Shown: positions 8,013 to 16,513 of the stretch, in pieces
Layout of the letters: every line of letters starts with the position of its first letter
Position numbering within the stretch: the first letter of the stretch is position 1
Assembly: GCA_927405585.1 (NCBI GenBank)
Contig: CAKMJS010000044.1
Span: forward strand, 1-48,902
DNA: 48,902 bases
Origin: an uncultured Desulfosporosinus sp.
Lineage (GTDB): Bacteria > Bacillota > Desulfitobacteriia > Desulfitobacteriales > Desulfitobacteriaceae
Direction of reading: 5' to 3'
The notes under the pieces: model-generated
Databases searched by the model: none
What the model saw: the letters and a program-made list of their open reading frames with translations, nothing else
Told to the model about the DNA's origin: nothing
Made by a program: the position numbers and the translations under genes

Positions 8013-10370
8013 TCATTTCCCCTGACCATACACCCATTTTTCAACGAGTGTATACAAAGCAATGGCCTCAATAGGTTTTGATATGTAATCATCCATTCCC
8101 GATTCTAGACATTTTTCTCTGTCACCCTTTAATGCATAGGCAGTCATCGCAATAATGGGTTTATAAGTTCCTGTCTGTCTCTCCATCCGTCTGATTAATC
8201 CAGTGGCTTGGTAGCCATCTAAAACAGGCATTTGAACATCCATCAGAACCGCATCAACACGATTAGTTCGATAAGCCTCAACAGCTTCTTTGCCATTTTC
8301 GACCGATATAACCTGCCAACCTTTTAGCTTTGCAAATTTTTCTATTACCATTCGACTTATTACATCATCCTCAACAACTAGAAGCTTCACTGGCTCTTCT
8401 TTTATGAAGCAGTCTTCGATCTTCGGAGCAACTTTTAGAACAGTGCTATCTTCTTCCTCCAAATTATCTAATACACAAGTGAAATAAAAAGTGCTCCCTT
8501 CCCCTTCTATGCTTTCTAACCATACTTCTCCTTGCATAAGCTCCACTAAACCTTTACAGATAGAAAGTCCTAGTCCAGTACCACCATACTTTCTAGTAAT
8601 AGAACTGTCGGCCTGACCGAAGCTCTTGAAGATATCCTTTTGGTTATTCTGACTTAACCCAATTCCGGTATCCCTCACCACCCATTCTAGCTTAACTTCC
8701 CTCGTACTTCGCTCAAGCACCCTTACAATGAGTTCAACTCTTCCCTTCTGAGTAAATTTAATGGCATTACCGATCAGATTAGATAACACCTGTCTCAACC
8801 TGAAAGAATCACCTACAAGCCTCAGAGGCACATTATCTTCAATACGCACCTTCAAGGCTAGACCTTTTTCCAAAACAGAAGGCTTAAACATGATTTCAAT
8901 CTCACGAATAAATTCTTCGAGATTAATTTGGAGTTTCTCAATCTTAATATTCCCGGCCTCAATTTTTGAGTAATCAAGGATATCATTAATTACCTTTAGC
9001 AGCGAATCGGACGATTTCTTAGAAATTTTTATATAGTCAGCCTGTTCTCTGGTCAAGTCTGTCATCTGCAAGAGCTGCAACATGCCCATCAAACCGCTCA
9101 TCGGTGTCCTGATTTCATGAGACATATTGGCTAGAAATTGACTTTTGGCAATATTTGCTGCCTCGGCTTTCTCCTTTGCTTCTATTAATTCCTGTTCACC
9201 TAGTTTGATGTCGGTGATATCATAATTAATACCCGTCATCCGCAGTGGTTTACCGTCAGAGTCTCTGGATATCAGAGAGTAAACTTTGAGATAATGAATT
9301 GTTCCGTCCGGCCATACCACGCGCAACTCGGTATCATAGTCTCTTTCACTGCTCAGGGCTAACGCTAACTCATCGGCTACAGCACTTTCATCGGGGTGGA
9401 TACCGGAGAACCAGGCTTCGTTAGCACTGGCAAAATCCGATCGCTTGATCCCATATAGTTCGTACATTCGGTCATCCCAAATCAGTTCATTCTTCTGGAC
9501 GTCCCAATCCCAAATCCCCAAATGGCCCGCCCTGATTGCCATGTCCAAACGGTCAAGTGTCTTGGTGAGCCTTTCTTCGACCAACTTACGTACAGTGATA
9601 TCTCGGCTAATACATAAAACCGAACTTACCTTTCCGTCTACATCAAATTCCGGGACTCCACGCCACTCGTAGAGTCTTCTTCCACTTGGGGTTGTAAAGT
9701 AACGTTCTTTGTCAAAAGGAGCTGCAGTATTAAAGACCTCTTGAAGATCTTGCTCCCATAGATCACACTGGTCGGCAGGAAAATCAAGCTGACGAAAGGT
9801 TTTCCCTATGAATTGATGATTCTTAATATCAAATAATTGAAAAAATCGTTCCCTTACATATTTATTAGCGAAAAGAATTTGATAATCACAGTCGTAACGG
9901 ATAATATTCACGGGACAGTTATCCACTAACGCTCTGAATTTTTCTTCACTCGCCAGCACCGCTGCCTCTGCATCCCACTTATCTGTAATGTCATAAGCCG
10001 TGCCTCTCGTCCCAATAATTAGACCCTTCTCGCTGCGAACGAACGTTGCATTGAATAACAAATGGATTACCCTACCTGATTTCGCCAAATGAATTGTTTT
10101 ATACTCTTTGACATTTTCTCCCTTCATAAGACGAGTGAATTTCTCTAAATCTCGTTCGGCAACTTCCGGAGCTTGAAAGTCTGAGAAACTCCTCCCAAGC
10201 ATCTCTTTGCGAGAGTAACCAAAGGTAGTCTCCCAGGCTGGATTAAGATAGGTATATCGACCTTTTGAATCGCACTGCCACATCAGATCTTGGGACGTTT
10301 CTACGAGATCTCGGTATAATCTCAACTGATCATATAGGGCAGCTAATTCGGAAGTCTCTATCTTCGTCAT
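8013..10370 (-). CDS. Hybrid sensor histidine kinase with three PAS domains and receiver
   Basis: The 785-residue protein has no membrane segment. PAS domains lie at about 15-130, 140-265 and 270-395. The dimerisation/phosphoacceptor domain has NMSHEIRTPMSGLMGML near residue 430. The HATPase domain shows N (NLIGNAIKFTQ), G1 (DTGIGL) and G2 (GGTGLGLSI) boxes. A C-terminal receiver starts LLVVEDD with phospho-acceptor Asp in VLMDVQMPVLDG. It should sense a cytoplasmic or redox signal and phosphorylate itself, but no partner regulator lies nearby. The ATG at 10370 has AAAGGAG 7 bases upstream; the longer ATG at 10418 has no such site. It follows the hydantoinase-like genes in the same direction after a 200-bp gap. 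Confidence 0.92.
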   Translation of the reverse strand: MTKIETSELAALYDQLRLYRDLVETSQDLMWQCDSKGRYTYLNPAWETTFGYSRKEMLGRSFSDFQAPEVAERDLEKFTRLMKGENVKEYKTIHLAKSGRVIHLLFNATFVRSEKGLIIGTRGTAYDITDKWDAEAAVLASEEKFRALVDNCPVNIIRYDCDYQILFANKYVRERFFQLFDIKNHQFIGKTFRQLDFPADQCDLWEQDLQEVFNTAAPFDKERYFTTPSGRRLYEWRGVPEFDVDGKVSSVLCISRDITVRKLVEERLTKTLDRLDMAIRAGHLGIWDWDVQKNELIWDDRMYELYGIKRSDFASANEAWFSGIHPDESAVADELALALSSERDYDTELRVVWPDGTIHYLKVYSLISRDSDGKPLRMTGINYDITDIKLGEQELIEAKEKAEAANIAKSQFLANMSHEIRTPMSGLMGMLQLLQMTDLTREQADYIKISKKSSDSLLKVINDILDYSKIEAGNIKIEKLQINLEEFIREIEIMFKPSVLEKGLALKVRIEDNVPLRLVGDSFRLRQVLSNLIGNAIKFTQKGRVELIVRVLERSTREVKLEWVVRDTGIGLSQNNQKDIFKSFGQADSSITRKYGGTGLGLSICKGLVELMQGEVWLESIEGEGSTFYFTCVLDNLEEEDSTVLKVAPKIEDCFIKEEPVKLLVVEDDVISRMVIEKFAKLKGWQVISVENGKEAVEAYRTNRVDAVLMDVQMPVLDGYQATGLIRRMERQTGTYKPIIAMTAYALKGDREKCLESGMDDYISKPIEAIALYTLVEKWVYGQGK

Positions 10371-10501
10371 TTCTTTACTCCTTTTAACTAATACATTTTT
10401 CAGAGCTTCAGCTGTCATTTTATGTCAAGTACATTATTTTCCAATTTAATAGTCAATTTCGACATTTCATATTAATAATCCTTCTAAAATAATCACACCT
10501 T

Positions 10502-10552
10502 TCAAATGTTATCTGGATCACAGAAACAAGGATACTCCACAATAGAAACCAT
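10502..10552 (-). CDS. Candidate 16-residue small ORF downstream of the hydantoinase-like gene
   Basis: A short ORF encoding MVSIVEYPCFCDPDNI is preceded by GGGAGGAG at 7-base spacing, a ribosome binding site as strong as that of any gene nearby. It begins 19 bp after the stop codon of the 10572-12539 gene. It has two cysteines close together (CFC). No family is recognised; it could be a leader peptide or chance. Confidence 0.3.
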   Translation of the reverse strand: MVSIVEYPCFCDPDNI

Positions 10553-10571
10553 GAATATTCTCCTCCCAAAC

Positions 10572-12539
10572 TTAGAATTGTGGGTATCCAGAGGCAACGA
10601 TTTCAAAACATTCGCTAAGAAAAACCTTGCCAAAATCCGTTTCGCATGAAGAAACATCATGATAAACCACAAGCTCGGGATTAAATACCCCAGCTTTTTG
10701 AGCATTTTCTAAGACTCTCTCCTTACCTTGGGTAAGAATTCTATTCCGAGCATCTTCAATGTCCAAATATGTTTCACACCCCCAGGGAGCATGCACATTA
10801 AACCCTGGTTTAATGATTACAGTCACACGTTCACTAACTTTTCCCACTGCCGCTCCAACTGCATTGGCGACCTCACTGTGTTCAGGAATAATTACCTCGC
10901 TATTTAACAACTTTCCTACAGCAGGTAAATACGCTTCAACAGGAGCACCGATGGCTACAATGGGATAATTCAGTCCTACTTGGATACTAAAGTCTTGATC
11001 CGTCTTATCTTGCTTAAAGACTGGCTCCATCACAAAATTATAATTAGAATCACTCTCAACGGTTAGCGTGTGACCTTGTTTTAAAGCGATACTCTGCATG
11101 GCTGTATGCGTCAGCGAACGAGTTATCTGTTCGAGGCATTTTGCGGCAAAACTTTCTTTCGGGCAACCATATTGTTGCGCGAGAATTCTGGCCCCTTCAA
11201 GGGACGCTTCACTATTCCATTTTTGAAGAAGACCAAGGCAATGTAAAACATCGGTAGGGGTAAAAGAGACTCGGCCAATAATCCGAGCTTGTTCAAGCGA
11301 CCTCAAGGCAAAAGGGCTTAGACCCTCAGCAACGAGCGTCTGTAATGTTAATACGTTGTGTGGTCTTTCTTTGAGTGCCGTTACGATGGCCTGTTCTTCG
11401 GGACGTAAACTTTCAAGGTTTTCAGGATGTTTCACCATCATCCAGCAATCGACAGCTTGTCCTTGATAAACAGTACGCTTTCCCTTAATCGACCTAAGTT
11501 CTTCAACTAGATTAGGATAATTCATACTGACAATGCACAAAGGCCATACCCTTAACGGCCCTATATGCAATTTTCCTTTCTTAGAGTCTCTAATATAACT
11601 CTCTCCATCGACCCGGATATAGCTATCTCCACCGATCCCAAAGGTACTAATTTCAGCCGTATTGATATGCGTTCTCCAGCCCGCCACGGTTGCTCCCTTT
11701 TCATTCATTCGCCAACGATTATTTTTAACGATCCCTATATCGGTTGTCGTCCCTCCCATATCAAGCGTCATAACCGTCTCAATCCCGGTCAAAAACGTTG
11801 CCCCGACCACGCTTGCCGCTGGCCCGGATAGAATCGTCTCAATGGGTTTTTCAAATGCCTTTTCCTCACTGATTAGTGAGCCATCCCCTTTGACAACCAT
11901 GACCGGAGCATCAATATGATGATCCTTCAAAACAGTTTTAACTGCCACCAGTAATTCATGGATGATAGGCAATAGCCTTGCATTTAAACAAGCGGTCACA
12001 GTCCTCTCATAGTAACCTAATTTCGAACTCAGTTCGTGCGCACAGACAATTGGCACCTTCCACTCTCTCCGCACAATCTCTTTTGCTTGATTCTCATGGT
12101 CCGGATTTCTATTGCTTAAATGCCCAGAAATGGCAAGGGTTTCAACTTCCCCTTTCATTTGAGCAATCACTTTCATTAACTCATGAGTATCCAGTTCACC
12201 ATTAGGTATTCCATAGAGATCATGCCCACCTGATACCATGGCTTGCTTTTGGGCGGGCAAGTTCCCCTTCGGCTTTCGATGACCAATCAGGATTAAGCCT
12301 ACTCTACCGCCTCGCCCTTCTACAATCGCATTGGTTGCAAGGGTCGTGGATAAAGAAACCATACTAATCTGTAGTGGATCGATCGTTCCCAAATTATGGA
12401 TACATCCCTTAATCCCTATAGCCAAATCCTGAGGTGTTGTAAAAGCTTTCGCCTTCGAAACGACAACCTTGTCCTCGAAATTCAAAAGTACACCATCCGT
12501 ATAAGTTCCTCCGGTATCAATCCCCAATATATAGGACAC
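10572..12539 (-). CDS. Hydantoinase/oxoprolinase (HyuA-type) family protein, copy 1
   Basis: The 655-residue protein starts with an ASKHA-type phosphate-binding motif YILGIDTGGTYTDGVLL (hydantoinase A N-terminal domain, about 3-170). It continues with MVVKGDGSLIS, ETILSGPAASVVGA and TLDMGGTTTDIGIV, the second nucleotide-binding half (about 190-290). Family members use ATP to open or carboxylate cyclic imides, hydantoins or ketones, usually with a HyuB partner, which is absent here. The start is taken as the GTG at 12539, where AGGAG is correctly spaced; the same GAGGAGTGATA arrangement is found before copy 2. It lies 91 bp after copy 2 and is probably co-transcribed with it. Confidence 0.85.
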   Translation of the reverse strand: MSYILGIDTGGTYTDGVLLNFEDKVVVSKAKAFTTPQDLAIGIKGCIHNLGTIDPLQISMVSLSTTLATNAIVEGRGGRVGLILIGHRKPKGNLPAQKQAMVSGGHDLYGIPNGELDTHELMKVIAQMKGEVETLAISGHLSNRNPDHENQAKEIVRREWKVPIVCAHELSSKLGYYERTVTACLNARLLPIIHELLVAVKTVLKDHHIDAPVMVVKGDGSLISEEKAFEKPIETILSGPAASVVGATFLTGIETVMTLDMGGTTTDIGIVKNNRWRMNEKGATVAGWRTHINTAEISTFGIGGDSYIRVDGESYIRDSKKGKLHIGPLRVWPLCIVSMNYPNLVEELRSIKGKRTVYQGQAVDCWMMVKHPENLESLRPEEQAIVTALKERPHNVLTLQTLVAEGLSPFALRSLEQARIIGRVSFTPTDVLHCLGLLQKWNSEASLEGARILAQQYGCPKESFAAKCLEQITRSLTHTAMQSIALKQGHTLTVESDSNYNFVMEPVFKQDKTDQDFSIQVGLNYPIVAIGAPVEAYLPAVGKLLNSEVIIPEHSEVANAVGAAVGKVSERVTVIIKPGFNVHAPWGCETYLDIEDARNRILTQGKERVLENAQKAGVFNPELVVYHDVSSCETDFGKVFLSECFEIVASGYPQF

Positions 12540-12630
12540 GGCTATCACTCCTCGTACACTAAGTGAACCGACCATCGTTCGTAAATGCTTAATAGTTCAT
12601 AGCTAATGATTAAGATTAATGCTTTAGTGT

Positions 12631-14586
12631 TCACTCCTCTTGACGGTATCCAGAGGCAATGATCTCAAAGTACTCCTCGATAAAAATTTCTCCAAAATTC
12701 GTGTCACTGGTAACTCTATCTTGGTTCACGGTAATCTCAGGGTTCATTATGCCAGCTTTTTTTGCATTTTCCGAGACAATTTCTTTACCCTTGGTCAGAA
12801 TTCTATGCCTAGCATCGTTAGAATACATAAATGTTTCGCAACCCCAAGGTGCATGAACTTTATAGCCAGGCTTTATAATAGCGGTAATTTTTTCGGCTAC
12901 TTTTCCCATTGCAGCGCCTACAGCACTGGCAACTTCACTATGCTCAGGAATAATAATCTCGGTTTTAAGTAAGATACCCACCTCTGGTAAATAGGCACGT
13001 ACAGGAGCACCAATGGCGACAACGGGGTAATTTAAGCCAATCGGCACACAAATATCTAAATCCCTTTTCGATTGTTTGAAAAAGGGTTCTAGGAAAAACT
13101 TCAAGTTCTCTTCCTTTGTAATATCGAAGGTGTAGCCTTGTTTCGTAGCAACACTCTGAAGTATGACAAGCGCTATTGATTGAGTCATTGTCTCTAAGCA
13201 CTGTTTTGCAAAGTTTTCAATACTTGCTCCATAAGTAGTAGCGAGAATTCTAGCCCCTTCTAGGGAAGCTTCAACATTCCATTGTTGCAACAACCCAAGA
13301 CAATGTAGTGCATCGGTAGGAGTAAATGAAATCCGCCCAATAATCCGAGCCTGTTCGAGGGACTTAAGTGCAAATACACTAACGTAATTTCCAATTCGTT
13401 CTTTCAAATATTGAACATTATGTGGCCCATCTTCAAGTCCCTTGAGTATGAGCTGTTCATCGCGACTTAAGCTCTCCAGGGAATTAGGCCGTTTAACGAT
13501 CATCCAACAATCAAGTGTTTGTCCGTCAAAGAGGGAGCTATTGAGTGCTTTAGATCGATGAATTTCGCGCAGCTCCTTAATTAGATAGGAATGGCACGAT
13601 CCGATATAACAAAGAGGCGTAACCCGTGTCGGTCCAATGCAAAGTTGACCCTTGCGCTCAACTTTGATATAACTATCTCCACCGAGCCCAAAGGTGCTGA
13701 TCCCTGCTGTATTAATATGTGTTTTCCACCCGGTCACTATTGCCCCTTCCTCATGCATTCTCCAATATTTATTTTTGACGATTCCGATATCAGTGGTGGT
13801 ACCTCCCATATCGAGAGTTAAGAAGGTTTCCATGCCCGACAAAAACATTGCACCAACCACGCTCGCCGCAGGGCCTGACAGGATTGTTTCGATGGGTCTT
13901 TCGAGTGCTTTCTCCTCGCTAATTAGAGACCCATCACCTTTTACCACCATCAGCGGAGCATCAATCTTTTTCCTCGCCAGTACTCCTTTGACAGCCACTA
14001 ACAATTCCGAGATAACAGGCAATAATTTTGCATTCAAGCAAGCCGTTACCGTCCGTTCGTAGTGACCAATACTTGAACTTAATTCGTGAGCACATATTAT
14101 GGGCACATCCCAAGCTCCTCGTACTAATTCTTTTGCCTGATTCTCATGTTCAGGATTACAAATACTAAAGATTCCAGATATTGCCAATGTGTCAACTTTG
14201 CCTTTCATCTGACCGATAACCCTCTTAAGTTCTTCTGTGTCAAGATCACACGTTGCCGTTCCAAGCGCATCATGACCACCTGAAACAATGCTCATCATTT
14301 GTGCTGGAAATTTTCCAGTGGGTCGATAACCGATTAAGATTAATCCCACTTTGCTGCCACGCCCTTCAACGATCGCATTGGTAGCGAGTGTCGTGGATAG
14401 AGAAACCATCCTAATCTGATTAGCAACGATTTCTCCTAAGTTATCAATACATTCCTCAATCCCAATCGTCAAGTCTTGCGGTGTGGTAAAGGCCTTAGCC
14501 TTCGCAACAACGACCTTGGCCTCAAAATTCAAAAGCACGCCATCCGTATAAGTCCCTCCGGTATCAATACCTAAGATATAGGGCAC
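12631..14586 (-). CDS. Hydantoinase/oxoprolinase (HyuA-type) family protein, copy 2
   Basis: A 651-residue paralog of the next gene, collinear throughout with long identical stretches such as YILGIDTGGTYTDGVLLNFE and MVSLSTTLATNAIVEGRG. Motifs are GIDTGGTYTDG, GDGSLISEEKAL, SGPAASVVGA and LDMGGTTTDIG, all of the ATPase core kept intact. No HyuB-type subunit is adjacent, so the reaction is unknown. The GTG at 14586 has AGGAG at proper spacing; the GTG at 14595 overlaps that site and is less likely. A sigma-54-type promoter lies at 14629-14644, just upstream, so this pair is probably under enhancer-dependent control. Confidence 0.85.
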   Translation of the reverse strand: MPYILGIDTGGTYTDGVLLNFEAKVVVAKAKAFTTPQDLTIGIEECIDNLGEIVANQIRMVSLSTTLATNAIVEGRGSKVGLILIGYRPTGKFPAQMMSIVSGGHDALGTATCDLDTEELKRVIGQMKGKVDTLAISGIFSICNPEHENQAKELVRGAWDVPIICAHELSSSIGHYERTVTACLNAKLLPVISELLVAVKGVLARKKIDAPLMVVKGDGSLISEEKALERPIETILSGPAASVVGAMFLSGMETFLTLDMGGTTTDIGIVKNKYWRMHEEGAIVTGWKTHINTAGISTFGLGGDSYIKVERKGQLCIGPTRVTPLCYIGSCHSYLIKELREIHRSKALNSSLFDGQTLDCWMIVKRPNSLESLSRDEQLILKGLEDGPHNVQYLKERIGNYVSVFALKSLEQARIIGRISFTPTDALHCLGLLQQWNVEASLEGARILATTYGASIENFAKQCLETMTQSIALVILQSVATKQGYTFDITKEENLKFFLEPFFKQSKRDLDICVPIGLNYPVVAIGAPVRAYLPEVGILLKTEIIIPEHSEVASAVGAAMGKVAEKITAIIKPGYKVHAPWGCETFMYSNDARHRILTKGKEIVSENAKKAGIMNPEITVNQDRVTSDTNFGEIFIEEYFEIIASGYRQEE

Positions 14587-14628
14587 AGTTATCACTCCTC
14601 AGTAAGCTCGCACTCCTAAGATGTTTGT

Positions 14629-14644
14629 TGCAATTTTCATGCCA
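14629..14644 (-). promoter_or_regulatory. Sigma-54 (-24/-12) promoter for the hydantoinase-like pair
   Basis: On the minus strand TGGCAT-GAAAA-TTGCA has GG and GC separated by exactly ten bases, matching the TGGCAC-N5-TTGCA consensus except for one base. The predicted transcript would begin about 30 bases before the GTG start at 14586. Confidence 0.65.
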
Positions 14645-14848
14645 TACTCTCACTTGTAAGGTAACCTTTTAATAACACCACAGTTATAGCCAGAATTGGC
14701 TGTATTTTCCTCGGGTCATGATCTGTGAAACAATGCCTCAGCCCCACAAAATGCTTTTCGAGGTAAAATCAGTCTTGTATTCTTCTTGAACGATAACTTC
14801 AAAACGCATTTCTAAGTCAATAGTAACTTGTGCATCCAAGAGAAATTG

Positions 14849-15754
14849 TCAGAACCACCTCCGCCCCCCCAATTTCCTTTTAGATAGAAAGACTTGTAAT
14901 TGATTGAATAGTCCCCAGAGAACAAGAAGCTCCAGCCCAACTCCAATCCAAATTGATATCGGTGCGTACCATGTGATAAGCCAAACCATTCCTCCAGCTA
15001 AACCCGTCAACCATCTATTCCAGGTAAGTGGGCGAATGAGCAATGAGCATAACGTTACCATATAGATCAAAGCAGCCATCACATAAACCGCGAACTCGGT
15101 GTTAAGTTTAGCCATAGTTTCTATTTGGTTTTCTACACGCCCTTTTACTCCTTGTAAAATTTCGCGGACAGCAAGGTAATCGGTGAATTCTGTGAATAAG
15201 TCAAGAGATAGTAAACTAGGCTGTGTCCAATGAAAAGACCAGCGGATGCGACTAACTAAACGGGTATGGCTCTCATCTACAGGATATAAGGCCCAGAGAA
15301 AACTGCCTTTTTGATTTGTACCAGTCCAAATTATGTGACGGTTTGGTTCTATAGCAAAGAATTCCATCTTGGCTACCGAACTTATCGGAACTTCATCGCC
15401 AACTTTAAATTCCTGGAACTCCGGTATGATACGGTCAGCACTGGCAATTCCTCGCGGACTTCCTAGGTTTTCCAGGATATCATAGCCGTAGTACCCAGCT
15501 CGACCATATCCCATCTGTAGTAGCCAAGGCCAGATTTCCTCGGGTGTCCCCGCGATAGTAATCGCCCGGGTAGCGAAGAATTCTGGGTTGGGATCCAGCT
15601 GATCTCCCGGCATGTCTTGTATCATTTCCTGCTCCGATGCGCCCCAACTAAGCTGATAAGGACGTGCCCAGATCAGATATACACCCATTACCAAGGCAAT
15701 TATGGTCAAGGTAGCCAGAATCCTTTTAATCATTGAACTTGCAAAGAATTTCAT
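14849..15754 (-). CDS. Membrane-anchored SRPBCC (START/polyketide cyclase-like) protein
   Basis: A membrane segment at about residues 9-28 is followed by an SRPBCC-like domain (about 60-195) with IAGTPEEIWPWLLQMGYGRAGYY and FLWALYPVDESHTRLVSRIRW, patterns typical of the SRPBCC ligand-binding fold. Two further hydrophobic segments lie near the C-terminus (about 220-290). The ligand and role are unknown. GGGCGG lies 7 bases before the ATG. It is followed on the same strand by nothing obvious within the operon, and upstream lie two small genes and a LuxR-type regulator. Confidence 0.75.
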   Translation of the reverse strand: MKFFASSMIKRILATLTIIALVMGVYLIWARPYQLSWGASEQEMIQDMPGDQLDPNPEFFATRAITIAGTPEEIWPWLLQMGYGRAGYYGYDILENLGSPRGIASADRIIPEFQEFKVGDEVPISSVAKMEFFAIEPNRHIIWTGTNQKGSFLWALYPVDESHTRLVSRIRWSFHWTQPSLLSLDLFTEFTDYLAVREILQGVKGRVENQIETMAKLNTEFAVYVMAALIYMVTLCSLLIRPLTWNRWLTGLAGGMVWLITWYAPISIWIGVGLELLVLWGLFNQLQVFLSKRKLGGRRWF

Positions 15755-15829
15755 CGTTTTTTCCGCCCAATCATTATTTATTAAATTTCATAGAGGGTTA
15801 CATGGGTTACATTCGCCTTACCCCTAATA

Positions 15830-16021
15830 CTACCTCCGTGATAGTACGATGGAAACCGTTACGAATATGACTGTTAGAATGGCAATAATAAGGTGGAAAT
15901 TAACTGAGCTATTATAATCCACAATTTTATCTTTGGCATAATGGATGTAAAGCCCACAAATCGTAGTTGAAAATAGAAGCATTAATGTGATTACGTTGAT
16001 GATTGTTCTTGTGATATTCAT
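15830..16021 (-). CDS. Small two-helix membrane protein
   Basis: A 63-residue protein of two hydrophobic helices (about 5-24 and 40-60) joined by a short polar loop with YAKDKIVDYNSSVNFH. The ATG at 16021 has GAGGAGATG 8-9 bases upstream, while the longer frame starting at 16042 has no binding site. No family is recognised with confidence. Confidence 0.6.
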   Translation of the reverse strand: MNITRTIINVITLMLLFSTTICGLYIHYAKDKIVDYNSSVNFHLIIAILTVIFVTVSIVLSRR

Positions 16022-16074
16022 TGACTGACATCTCCTCTTCATTCGAATTATTTATCTACCCTTTTGACCCAGTT

Positions 16075-16278
16075 TCAACCATCAGTGCCTTGTACCGATA
16101 ACAGTTCGATGCCCATATCTCGGACTCTGTTTAGGATACCGTGCAGGGCTGCCTGATCCACAACCTCCCCAGATAAGCGACTTTTTCCCTCCGGAAGATG
16201 AGTTATCTCCAGTCCTTCAAACCTGTCTGCCCTATGCAGGTCAATGTGGCCTCTGACAATAATCTCGTAATAATGCAT
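16075..16278 (-). CDS. Small conserved protein next to LuxR-type regulator
   Basis: A 67-residue soluble protein: MHYYEIIVRGHIDL, FEGLEITHLPEGKSRLSGEV and VDQAALHGILNRVRDMGIELLSV. The pattern I-x-G-x-(V/I)-x-D-Q-A-A-L-H-G-x-L is one I recall from many Actinobacteria, Chloroflexi and Firmicutes small proteins of unknown function that often sit beside MalT-like LuxR regulators, as here. AAAGGTGGT precedes the ATG. The region upstream carries a TATAAC -10 like element and two direct repeats that may bind the regulator. Confidence 0.75.
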   Translation of the reverse strand: MHYYEIIVRGHIDLHRADRFEGLEITHLPEGKSRLSGEVVDQAALHGILNRVRDMGIELLSVQGTDG

Positions 16279-16339
16279 CTATTCACCACCTTTCTCTTAC
16301 ACTTAAGTTATAAACCATGAGAGTTATTGAGAAACCTCT

Positions 16340-16377
16340 CGAAAGTAAGGTTTTCCCACTATCCGAAAGTAGGGTTT
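16340..16377 (-). promoter_or_regulatory. Two 14-bp direct repeats, candidate LuxR/MalT-type operator
   Basis: CGAAAGTAAGGTTT and CGAAAGTAGGGTTT occur 24 bp apart (16340-16353 and 16364-16377), in the same orientation. They lie 60-100 bp upstream of the small gene that starts at 16278 and just upstream of a possible -10 element near 16306-16311, a position suited to activation. Binding by the adjacent MalT-like protein is inference. Confidence 0.45.
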
Positions 16378-16401
16378 CTAGACTTGATGTGATAATGAAG
16401 C

Positions 16402-16440
16402 AAAAAAAGAGGAGTTCTGCAAAAACAATTGCATAACTCC
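16402..16440 (-). terminator. Terminator after the MalT-like LuxR regulator gene
   Basis: GGAGTTCTGCAA and TTGCATAACTCC form a 12-bp stem with one mismatch, followed on the minus strand by CTC and seven T residues. It lies 74 bp after the stop codon at 16514. Confidence 0.85.
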
Positions 16441-16513
16441 AAAGTTATCTCACCTATTAATATAAATTCGTTCTTAACAATACATCACCCTAAACCGGTA
16501 TTTCACTTTTCCA

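Noticed and set aside
10371-10418. Longer start (ATG 10418) for the hybrid kinase
   Set aside because: No ribosome binding site, whereas ATG 10370 has AAAGGAG at ideal spacing. A TTGACA near 10426 has no matching -10 at 16-18 bp.
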